A stretch of DNA of 20,389 bases from IMG/VR virus record IMGVR_UViG_3300047297_000041, positions 1 through 20,389 of that record; one strand, written 5' to 3'. This document shows, in pieces, positions 1-5,790 of this stretch (positions within the stretch are counted from its first letter, which is position 1; every line of letters begins with the position of its first letter). The notes under the pieces were generated by a model. That model saw only the letters and a program-made list of their open reading frames with translations, was not told where the DNA came from and did no database searches. Both the position numbers and the translations under genes were made by a program. The stretch comes from a virus.

Positions 1-218
1 CTTCTTTGATTGACTGTCATATCACCATTGATGACTTTATTCTTGCCTGATGCAAAATTGCCTTGATAGGACAGTCCAGTCGCGGTGGAAGAGTTGGCTA
101 CGATTGTGTCTCCGTCGCTACCAACAGCTAGCCTTGCTGGTTGTGTGGAGTAACCGAATAGGTCACCCTTTGCTGTTAACGGCGAGTTAGCCGTTGTTGG
201 AATTCTACCTGCGCTCAT
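1..218 (-). CDS. Partial fibre-tip protein, runs off the left edge
   Basis: Only the first 72 residues are visible; the rest lies beyond position 1. Residues about 15-50 have LTAKGDLFGYSTQPARLAVG and ANSSTATGLS, the same module as in the two fibre genes upstream. Residues about 59-72 (KNKVINGDMTVNQR) match the NGD-x-x-QR motif at the start of many phage tail-fibre domains. The gene starts in a TAATG overlap. A receptor-binding tip protein is likely. Confidence 0.75.
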   Translation of the reverse strand, partial: MSAGRIPTTANSPLTAKGDLFGYSTQPARLAVGSDGDTIVANSSTATGLSYQGNFASGKNKVINGDMTVNQR

Positions 219-493
219 TAATTGCCTCCCAATCCAAGTGCCTTTAGGTCATCTGTCGTCAGTCCAAGTGCTGCAAGTTTTGCCTGTGCAGCGGCTTTGG
301 CTGCTTCGGCTTTATCTGCCTCGTATGGTTGTGCAATATGCGCAAAAATAGCAGCCTCTAGTTGTGCAAGTGTAATTTTGTCGCTTACTGGCGTAATCGT
401 ATGTTCATCCTTCAACGTTGACATACTTAAACCTGTCAACCCTAATTCAACATCTAATTGCGCAAGGTTGATTTTCTTGTTTGTCTTTACCAT
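218..493 (-). CDS. Unknown fibre-region small protein (91 aa)
   Basis: The start is taken at the ATG in a TAATG overlap with the previous stop; an upstream TTG would add two residues and is less likely. The protein has a repeated KIxLAQL motif (KINLAQLDVEL and KITLAQLEAAI), then an Ala/Lys/Glu helix (EADKAEAAKAAAQAKLAALG) and an end LGLTTDDLKALGLGGN. It is probably a small helical protein, perhaps a fibre assembly factor; I cannot name its function. It is TAATG-coupled to the fibre-tip gene downstream. Confidence 0.65.
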   Translation of the reverse strand: MVKTNKKINLAQLDVELGLTGLSMSTLKDEHTITPVSDKITLAQLEAAIFAHIAQPYEADKAEAAKAAAQAKLAALGLTTDDLKALGLGGN

Positions 494-1071
494 TAGCAAA
501 TCACCTGCATTCTTGGATAGACTGGGTTGTAGTCACCGATTAGTTGAGTTGTTCCTGCGTTTACTTTCCATTCCCAATCAAAGTTATAAGAAGTACCAGC
601 CGTTAAACCAGTAATAACAAAAATACGTGTTGGGAAAACCACTGTTCCTTCGTAGGAACTGTTGTAAGCCTGAAAACCGAAGGTCGTGCCTGAACCACAA
701 TTGACGCGCCAATCAACGGTAGAAACCCCAGAGTTTGATAATTGACCGCTGCACATAGCAATTGCGGTTGTACCTGTCGGAGTTGCGGTAATTCTTAGAT
801 TAGTTGAGTCAATCGCTACGTAACTCGTAGATGTTGTAGATTTATTAGCACCTTGAGAAAGTGTTTTGCCGTATGCATTTGCACCTACTGCAACCGCAGC
901 CCATTTTAATCCTGTAGCCGTACTTGAGTCTGCCGTGAGGACTGTGTTATTTGCACCCACGCCAATTCGGGCAGGTGTGTCGTTGGCAGTAGCCGTAATC
1001 AGGTCTGCCTTTGCATCTAGCAAGGTGGGTTGAATACCACCTTCAATAAAAGGTATACGTGCTACAGCCAT
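493..1071 (-). CDS. Fibre-region protein with AKxDL module (192 aa)
   Basis: The start is taken as the ATG at 1071, two bases after the previous stop, instead of an upstream in-frame ATG that would overlap the previous gene by 35 bases. Residues about 19-60 contain DAKADLITATANDTPARI and TADSSTATGLKWA, the same module as in the long fibre. The rest is beta-rich with a C-terminal jelly-roll-like domain (RIFVITGLTAGTSYNFDWEW), as in many phage tip proteins. A host-contact role (receptor binding or a fibre chaperone) is likely. Confidence 0.7.
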   Translation of the reverse strand: MAVARIPFIEGGIQPTLLDAKADLITATANDTPARIGVGANNTVLTADSSTATGLKWAAVAVGANAYGKTLSQGANKSTTSTSYVAIDSTNLRITATPTGTTAIAMCSGQLSNSGVSTVDWRVNCGSGTTFGFQAYNSSYEGTVVFPTRIFVITGLTAGTSYNFDWEWKVNAGTTQLIGDYNPVYPRMQVIC

Positions 1072-1072
1072 A

Positions 1073-1402
1073 TTATGATAACTCGCTTCCGAATGCTGAG
1101 AATCCAAAGGTGCTTGCAGATGAGTAAACTGTAATCACATCTGTTGCACCAAGGGTCAAGCCAAGGGTTAATGTATCTGAGGCGTTACCAGGCAGTGATA
1201 CGTCATAGGCTAGGTACTGCGCTGCTGCCAGTGCTGCTCCTGCCACACGTACTGCGATGCGGTATGTGCCTGCAGTTGCTGTTTGGTTTGCCACTGTAAT
1301 CGTAGATACGATTGTCTGGGTTGATGGAGGTACTGTGTAGAGTGTTGTTGCGGTTGTCGCTGATGGGTTTGATTGCCCAAGGACCTTATATGTTGTTGGC
1401 AT
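1073..1402 (-). CDS. Small beta-rich virion protein (109 aa)
   Basis: This protein is conserved in many environmental phages, with the pattern TTYKVLGQSNPSATTATTLY, then IVSTITVANQTATAGTYRIA and a C-terminal DVITVYSSASTFGFSAFGSE. It is predicted to be an all-beta sandwich with no cysteine. I think it is a fibre-associated or surface protein because of its place between fibre genes; the function is not known to me. It has a clear AAGGAGAAA ribosome site. The next gene starts two bases after its stop. Confidence 0.75.
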   Translation of the reverse strand: MPTTYKVLGQSNPSATTATTLYTVPPSTQTIVSTITVANQTATAGTYRIAVRVAGAALAAAQYLAYDVSLPGNASDTLTLGLTLGATDVITVYSSASTFGFSAFGSELS

Positions 1403-1418
1403 TGATATTTCTCCTTAG

Positions 1419-2855
1419 TTACATTCCACCGAGCAAGAGCGCAGTTGGTGTTGGGTCGGTTGTTATTGCTGCAAAACTTGCAGTAGTTCCATCTGTTGTT
1501 AAGAACTTACCAGCGTTACCAGTCTGTGATGGCAAGGCATCTATAGGAGCCCAGTTAATACCAGTTGCTGCTGCTGAGTTTACTGTCAAGGCGTAGCCGT
1601 TAGTTGCTGCAACTGTTAGTGGACTAAAGGTATCTATACCTGTACCAACCAGTAAGTCACCCTTAGCGTCAAAGGCTCCACTAAGAACTGCTGCTGCAGA
1701 TGCAGCACTTGCTGCTGCTGAGGTAGCACTTGTAGCAGCGGCAGTTGCAGATGCCGAAGCACTCGTTGCACTTGTCGCTGCTGCCGTAGCAGATGCACTG
1801 GCAGAGGTTGCTGATGTGGCTGCAGCCGTTGCGCTGGCTGCTGCTGCACTTGTTGATGCTGCAGCCGATGCTGCCGAAGTTGCTGCACTAGCAGCACTGG
1901 TTGCTGCAGCAGTTGCTGAGTTAGATGCAGTAGTTGCAAAGCCTGAGATTGTGGCTACAGAGTTAGCAGCAGTTGTTGCACTTGCTGCTGCGCTAGTTGC
2001 GCTAGTTGCCGCTGCTGTAGCAGAGGCTGCTGAGGCTGTAGCAGATGAGGCAGATGCTATTGCGCTGTTAGATGCACTTGTTGCAGAAGTTGCAGCAGAT
2101 GTAGCACTGGTGGCAGCACTGGCAGCAGACGTTGCTGCTGCAGTTGCAGAACCTAAGATGCTATCTACGTAATCCTTAGGAGTAGCAGATGTTGCAGACA
2201 TACCTGCTGAGGACAGACCAGTAATAACTGGTGAGCCTGAGATAGTTGGGCTAGTTAAAGTCTTGTTAGTCAGAGTCTGGACTGCAGTAGCAACTACTAT
2301 CGTACCTGTTGTGTTAGGCATTGTAAGTGTGTTGTCCTGCGTAGGGTCAACCACTGTCAGGGTAGTCTCGTGAGCGTCAGCGGTAGCACCTTCAAAGACA
2401 ATGCTTGCATCTACGCCTGCACCAGAGATACTTGGGTTAGTAATGACTGGGGAAGTAAGGGTCTTATTGGTTAGGGTCTGGGTATCTGTAGTACCTACCA
2501 CAGCCCCTGTAGCCCCGTGTACGCCTGTTGTAGACTCAATGTGGACATTCGACTCACGGTAGTCGCGACCGATAGCCATATGGCGTGTGACTGCTCCAGC
2601 CGAGTGGGCTTGGGCAGACGAGCCATCAATGGCACGGGTAATAGTAAAGGTGTTGGTAGATACCGCCGTGGCATCTACAATTTCTTCGAGGGCTGTATCT
2701 GGGTCAATGACCAGAGTAAAGGTTGTGCCACCTGAGATGGTTGCCCCACCTAGAAGTGCTGGACCTGACTGGACAACAATCGTTGTTGCACCAGCAGTAA
2801 CCGCACTTGTCAGCGTAGATTGCTGAGAGCGTGAGGAGTAATTTCTAGTTGTCAT
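1419..2855 (-). CDS. Tail fibre with Ala/Ser/Thr repeat stalk
   Basis: This is a 478-residue tail-fibre protein. Residues 1 to about 115 are a beta-rich part that may attach the fibre to the particle (VIDPDTALEEIVDA, ITRAIDGSSAQAH). Two QTLTNKTLTSP motifs (125-136 and 193-203) lie in a beta-repeat region typical of phage fibres. Residues 236-390 are almost only Ala, Ser and Thr in a roughly 7-residue rhythm, including three tandem 14-residue units (341-382), and should form a long trimeric stalk. The C-terminal part (396 onward) has DAKGDLLVGTG and a GINWAP end, a module shared with the next fibre genes. It is preceded by a ribosome site inside the 9-base gap (ATAGGAATATAA). Confidence 0.8.
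   Translation of the reverse strand: MTTRNYSSRSQQSTLTSAVTAGATTIVVQSGPALLGGATISGGTTFTLVIDPDTALEEIVDATAVSTNTFTITRAIDGSSAQAHSAGAVTRHMAIGRDYRESNVHIESTTGVHGATGAVVGTTDTQTLTNKTLTSPVITNPSISGAGVDASIVFEGATADAHETTLTVVDPTQDNTLTMPNTTGTIVVATAVQTLTNKTLTSPTISGSPVITGLSSAGMSATSATPKDYVDSILGSATAAATSAASAATSATSAATSATSASNSAIASASSATASAASATAAATSATSAAASATTAANSVATISGFATTASNSATAAATSAASAATSAASAAASTSAAAASATAAATSATSASASATAAATSATSASASATAAATSATSAAASAASAAAVLSGAFDAKGDLLVGTGIDTFSPLTVAATNGYALTVNSAAATGINWAPIDALPSQTGNAGKFLTTDGTTASFAAITTDPTPTALLLGGM
1686..2150 (-). repeat. Ala/Ser/Thr coding repeat of the fibre stalk
   Basis: This GCN/WSN-rich coding tract encodes residues 236-390 of the fibre. Within it, 1710-1835 encodes three tandem 14-residue units of the form SATAAATSATSASA. 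The units differ at the DNA level by synonymous changes, so the repeat is kept at the protein level. Long open frames on both strands here are by-products of the composition. Confidence 0.75.
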
Positions 2856-2863
2856 TTATATTC

Positions 2864-3781
2864 CTATCGAGTATAATGAATTCGTGGCGGGTATTGACCT
2901 TGTATTGCTGACACTTCTTCGCTTAGACGCTGTGTGTACAGAGCGAGTAGTTGTCTTGTTGCTGTTGCGCTTGCACCGAAAGGGCGCTTGCCATCTGTTT
3001 CGTCCGCCTGCGGGCTAGTTTGACCTGCACGTGCTGGGTCAAGGTAAGCCAATAATCTGTATGATGCTCCAAGAATTACGATGTCTCTTGCTGCCTCAGA
3101 GTAGCCAGTTGTTGTAGTAAATACATCTGTGGTGTTTTCCATAGGTGTAGGTGGCGTAGCATACATCACCTTTACTGTGCGTCCTGGTGTAATGAAGTCG
3201 TATATGCTTACAGTCTGGGAGTTTGCACCCCAAGTTGTTACATCTGCAAATGGGTCAAAGTTCCAACGACGGATGCGAATCCACTCTTTAGAAGGACCTG
3301 TATCTTGCCAAGCCATAGTAAGAATGTTTTCGATTCCTAGGTCTTCAAACTCGTATGTGTTTACTGCTGCATCGAAAGGAAATGTTGTTTGCTTGACAGC
3401 CAATAGGCTAGCACCCATTGCTCGGATAGTGTCATTGATTGCTTTTCTAATTACATAGCGTGGGAAGATAGGTGAGATAGTAACCTTAACATCAGCGGCG
3501 TGTGTAGCAGCCCCTGTACCTAGGTAGCCACGTCCATATGGTGAGACGGTTGCAGTATTACCAACGCGGTCAAATGAATCAATCCACATTAACTCTTCGT
3601 CAATTTCGACGATACCCTTACCTACGTTACTTGTGTCTCCAAGAGATAGAATTGTAGGAGATGTAGATGGGGATGTCAGTGTGGTCACAGCAGTTCTTAG
3701 AAAGGTAGAACGGTCCTGCTGGTATGTATAACCTGAAAGGTTAATGAGAACTTCATCAATCATTTGTCCTAGTGTTGTCAT
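2864..3781 (-). CDS. Neck/adaptor-like protein (305 aa)
   Basis: This is probably a head-to-tail connection or tail-hub protein. The N-terminal region has a beta part with IVEIDEELMWIDSFDRVG and VSPYGRGYLGT, a motif I have seen in neck or tail proteins of environmental phages. The middle has a helix (RYVIRKAINDTIRAMGASLL) and beta segments (TFPFDAAVNTYEFEDLGIEN, PGRTVKVMYATPP). The C-terminus has DIVILGASYRLLAYLDPARA followed by a helix with LYTQRLSEEVSAIQ. No catalytic motif is seen. Position between the small head-linked genes and the fibre genes fits an adaptor. The start is in a TAATG overlap. Confidence 0.6.
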   Translation of the reverse strand: MTTLGQMIDEVLINLSGYTYQQDRSTFLRTAVTTLTSPSTSPTILSLGDTSNVGKGIVEIDEELMWIDSFDRVGNTATVSPYGRGYLGTGAATHAADVKVTISPIFPRYVIRKAINDTIRAMGASLLAVKQTTFPFDAAVNTYEFEDLGIENILTMAWQDTGPSKEWIRIRRWNFDPFADVTTWGANSQTVSIYDFITPGRTVKVMYATPPTPMENTTDVFTTTTGYSEAARDIVILGASYRLLAYLDPARAGQTSPQADETDGKRPFGASATATRQLLALYTQRLSEEVSAIQGQYPPRIHYTR

Positions 3782-4047
3782 TAGATAGTCCTCAATGCCA
3801 CTACAGCAGATAGTCCAGTAGTTCCTGCAAGTTCATTACAGATTGCGTTAAGCATCTTGTAGTTGTTTGGCTGACGGTTTGTGTCGGCTTTAATATTTAG
3901 AGCAGCAATAATTCCAAGTCCTGTGGTTGAGGCGTAAGCGTTTGCTGCACCCTGCTCTGACTTGTATGCTGTGGGTGCTGGATATGTGCCACCATTGGCT
4001 AGACGATTGAGTTCGTCAGCAAATGTACTACCTGCTGTACCTGCCAT
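3781..4047 (-). CDS. Unknown small phage protein (88 aa)
   Basis: This protein has an Ala/Asn/Thr-rich composition, with DELNRLANGGTYPAPTAY near the start and CNELAGTTGLSAVVALRTI at the end. I recall similar short proteins beside neck or tail genes in environmental phages but know no function. It is not basic, unlike the preceding six. It is TAATG-coupled to both neighbours, including the 305-residue adaptor-like gene, so a neck or tail role is possible. Confidence 0.65.
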   Translation of the reverse strand: MAGTAGSTFADELNRLANGGTYPAPTAYKSEQGAANAYASTTGLGIIAALNIKADTNRQPNNYKMLNAICNELAGTTGLSAVVALRTI

Positions 4048-4283
4048 TATCTAAACCTCGCTGCCTTTTTTGCTATTGATTTTGGTTGCTTTACAAACTG
4101 CTTACCCTTTTTGTTACCAGCGGCTTTAGCCTTATTGGTAGCAGCCTTTTCTGCTGGGCTTAATGCAGCCCATGCCTTCTCAGGCAAATATCTTTTTTTA
4201 CCTTTAGATGGCTTACCATCTGAGGTCTTCCACTTTTGTGCGCCCCAGTTCTTTAGGGACTGTTGTGATTTAGCAAGAGCCAT
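4047..4283 (-). CDS. Conserved basic phage protein (78 aa), RYLPEKA type
   Basis: The sequence includes SLKNWGAQKWKTSDGKPSKG and KRYLPEKAWAALSPAEKAAT, followed by a Lys-rich tail. This resembles a short domain found in phages and some large viruses (I think DUF5872, unverified). Function is unknown. It is basic and TAATG-coupled on both sides, and so part of the run of six small basic genes. Confidence 0.75.
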   Translation of the reverse strand: MALAKSQQSLKNWGAQKWKTSDGKPSKGKKRYLPEKAWAALSPAEKAATNKAKAAGNKKGKQFVKQPKSIAKKAARFR

Positions 4284-4471
4284 TACTTATAGCCCCCGCC
4301 TGCTTTCTTGTAGCGCACAGCAAGCAGTTGTGCCTTACGCGCTGACCATTCACCAGGGTCTCCCCCTGCAGAGCCAGCCTTAATTCTCTTAAACAATGCA
4401 GCACGCATGGCAGGCTTAGTGTAGTTACCAGCAGCGTTGACTGTTGACTTTGCTTTTTTCTTTGCTACCAT
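4283..4471 (-). CDS. Conserved basic phage protein (62 aa)
   Basis: This is a short basic protein with GNYTKPAMRAALFKRIKAGS and GEWSARKAQLLAVRYKKAGG. I recognise this pattern (NYTKP, IKAG, WSARKAQ, GGGYK) from cyanophages and other aquatic tailed phages, where it is a domain of unknown function. The start overlaps the previous gene by 7 bases and the stop is a TAATG overlap with the next. Confidence 0.75.
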   Translation of the reverse strand: MVAKKKAKSTVNAAGNYTKPAMRAALFKRIKAGSAGGDPGEWSARKAQLLAVRYKKAGGGYK

Positions 4472-4722
4472 TTCACCTTATCCGCCCAGTAAGCCGCAGA
4501 CATTTTGCCCTTGGCAATGTTCTTTGCATGACGTGCCTTAAATGATGCTTGACGTGCTGTAGGCTTTCTATCGCCAGTCACACCCTGTTGACCAAAGCGA
4601 ATAGTCTTGACCGTGCTACCTTCTTTAGCCACAACTACGTGACTCTTCTTGGGGTGGTTTGGTGTACGCTTAGGCTTGTTAAAGCCCGATACTCCTGCTC
4701 GCTTTAGTCTTGGGTCTGTCAT
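4465..4722 (-). CDS. Conserved basic phage protein (85 aa)
   Basis: The sequence has DPRLKRAGVSGFNKPKRTPN near the start, then VVVAKEGSTVKTIRFGQQG, then SFKARHAKNIAKGKMSAAYW near the end. I recall this pattern (an FG turn, then SFKARH and a YW end) from many phages of different hosts, always as a short protein of unknown function. It is strongly basic. It follows the previous stop by one base and overlaps the next gene by seven bases (ATGGTAG). A DNA-associated or head-linked role is possible from charge and location only. Confidence 0.75.
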   Translation of the reverse strand: MTDPRLKRAGVSGFNKPKRTPNHPKKSHVVVAKEGSTVKTIRFGQQGVTGDRKPTARQASFKARHAKNIAKGKMSAAYWADKVKW

Positions 4723-4723
4723 C

Positions 4724-4882
4724 TTAGTCCTTTTTTGTTTTCTTTTTTGTTAACTTTGCTGCGTTCTGTCTGCGTGCGCTGTCTGCAGTTGATGCTCTGA
4801 CTGGGGTTGGGTACGTCATTGTACCGTATTCCTTCTGAAAAATCTTAAGCATTGCTGCATCCTGCGGTGTCATTCTAGCCAT
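4724..4882 (-). CDS. Small basic protein (52 aa)
   Basis: The protein begins MARMTPQDAAMLKIFQKEYG, a short helix. A region with ASTADSARRQNAAKLTKKK then ends in a Lys-rich tail. It starts in a TAATG overlap with the previous gene and its stop lies one base before the next ATG. Two A AAA AAG heptamers occur near its end, but a shift there gives only a few extra residues. Function is unknown. Confidence 0.5.
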   Translation of the reverse strand: MARMTPQDAAMLKIFQKEYGTMTYPTPVRASTADSARRQNAAKLTKKKTKKD

Positions 4883-5001
4883 TACTTCTTCTTTGCAATC
4901 TTCTTGGCAACCTTCTTAGCAGTCTTCTTCATTGCGCCCATTGGACCCATGCCGAAACCCTTTTCGCCCTTTTTCTTTCCACATCCACATTTAACACACA
5001 T
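4882..5001 (-). CDS. Lysine-rich micro-protein with CxxCxC (39 aa)
   Basis: This is a 39-residue protein with 14 Lys. It begins MCVKCGCGKKKG, three cysteines in a CxxCxC pattern that could hold a metal or a disulfide. It then has a Gly/Met-rich middle and a KKTAKKVAKKIAKKK tail like that of the 46-residue neighbour, so the two may share an origin or a function. TAATG overlaps bound it on both sides. Function is unknown; binding to DNA is suggested by the charge. Confidence 0.55.
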   Translation of the reverse strand: MCVKCGCGKKKGEKGFGMGPMGAMKKTAKKVAKKIAKKK

Positions 5002-5141
5002 TAGTATTTTTTACCCATCTTCTTCATAACCATCTTCTTGGCAGTAGTCTTCTTGACCGCCTTCTTGGCTACCTTTTTGGTCTTCTTCATATCTGAATTC
5101 TTCATCATGCTGCCGTCAGGCATCTTATGCATACCCATCAT
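5001..5141 (-). CDS. Lysine- and methionine-rich micro-protein (46 aa)
   Basis: Of 46 residues, 16 are Lys and 10 are Met. The second half has lysine pairs every three to four residues (KKTKKVAKKAVKKTTAKK), like histone H1 or HU-type tails. It starts within a TAATG overlap with the gene before and ends in a TAATG overlap with the next, which supports real coding despite its small size. Nucleic acid binding is a reasonable inference from charge; it could travel with packaged DNA. Confidence 0.6.
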   Translation of the reverse strand: MMGMHKMPDGSMMKNSDMKKTKKVAKKAVKKTTAKKMVMKKMGKKY

Positions 5142-5461
5142 TATATTTGCCCTATCTCTTTCATTACTGCTACGGTTGATTTGTTAACGTGCTTTGCATC
5201 AGGCATTGTGTTCGAGTTGTATGGCTTACCTAATGCTTCGGAAGCAGTCTCTGCTTCACGAATCTTCTCCATAGTTGTGCCTCCAGGTTGCATACCTTGA
5301 GCACGTGCATCCTTGTATGCTGTGAGTTCTGCCTCAAAGCGTTTACGTGGTGCTTTTCTCTGACTGTTAGCGTCACCAGTGTTCATCTCAAGTGTTAAGA
5401 CTTTGCAGCCAAAACACCCTTCGACAAACTCTGGATGCGTCTGTATTGTATGTAGACTCAT
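5141..5461 (-). CDS. Unknown small protein (106 aa) with His/Cys cluster
   Basis: The N-terminus holds His4, His9, Cys16 and Cys19 (TIQTHPEFVEGCFGCKVLTL). This spacing could bind a metal such as zinc, though it may simply be a CxxC pair. The remainder is basic and helical (RKAPRKRFEAELTAYKDARA), ending in a flexible tail. Function is unknown. It overlaps the gene before by ATGA and the gene after by TAATG. Confidence 0.65.
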   Translation of the reverse strand: MSLHTIQTHPEFVEGCFGCKVLTLEMNTGDANSQRKAPRKRFEAELTAYKDARAQGMQPGGTTMEKIREAETASEALGKPYNSNTMPDAKHVNKSTVAVMKEIGQI

Positions 5462-5727
5462 ATCTGTGTAAAGTTCTCTTCCGTCACCCCAACGCCACCA
5501 GCAATCAAGGCTGCCTTTGTTGTATCGTTTACTGTGTACTTACTGCCACCTAGGTATACTTCTTGGAATGTTGCTAAGTCAGAGTCTAGTGGGTAGCGTA
5601 TTTGCTTGTATGCTCCACTGACTTTAATGACACTGATTCCGCGAGGTAACTTGTAAAATGTAAAGAGTCGCTGAACTCCTTCAAATCCTTCATCGACAGT
5701 TGGTGTCTCGAAGATGTAATCTGTCAT
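5458..5727 (-). CDS. Small structural protein after capsid (89 aa)
   Basis: This is a mixed alpha/beta protein with motifs such as FTFYKLPRGISVIKV and QEVYLGGSKYTVN. I remember similar small proteins next to capsid genes in environmental actinophage-like genomes but know no assigned function. Head decoration or head completion is possible from position. It has a strong ribosome site (AAAGGAGGAG) and follows the post-capsid hairpin. It ends with a 4-base ATGA overlap with the next gene. Confidence 0.7.
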   Translation of the reverse strand: MTDYIFETPTVDEGFEGVQRLFTFYKLPRGISVIKVSGAYKQIRYPLDSDLATFQEVYLGGSKYTVNDTTKAALIAGGVGVTEENFTQI

Positions 5728-5752
5728 GACTCCTCCTTTAGTGGACTCACCA

Positions 5753-5776
5753 CCAGACAGGGTTGCCCCTGTCCAG
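5753..5776 (-). terminator. Hairpin after the capsid gene, GNRA-type loop, no U-tract
   Basis: A perfect 7-base stem GACAGGG/CCCTGTC (5756-5762 with 5767-5773) closes a GCAA tetraloop on the minus strand; with wobble pairs the stem extends to ten. It lies between the capsid stop and the next ribosome binding site. No run of T follows it in the transcribed direction, so it is not a standard intrinsic terminator. Stabilising the capsid mRNA 3' end, or partial attenuation of the small genes downstream, fits better. Confidence 0.5.
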
Positions 5777-5790
5777 CAGTCAATTAACTA

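Noticed and set aside
1072-1107. Upstream ATG for the 192-residue fibre-region gene
   Set aside because: It would overlap the preceding gene by 35 bases, while the ATG at 1071 lies two bases after the stop.
1634-1939. Minus-strand Gln/Leu-rich frame inside the fibre gene
   Set aside because: This is an out-of-frame reading of the stalk repeat; composition is an artefact.
1816-2172. Long plus-strand open frame rich in Ala and Val opposite the fibre stalk
   Set aside because: It is a by-product of the repetitive GCN-rich coding on the minus strand; no ribosome site and no family resemblance.
4724-4770. Two A AAA AAG heptamers that could cause a -1 frameshift
   Set aside because: A -1 shift at either site reaches a TGA within a few codons and does not join the next gene, which is in a different frame.
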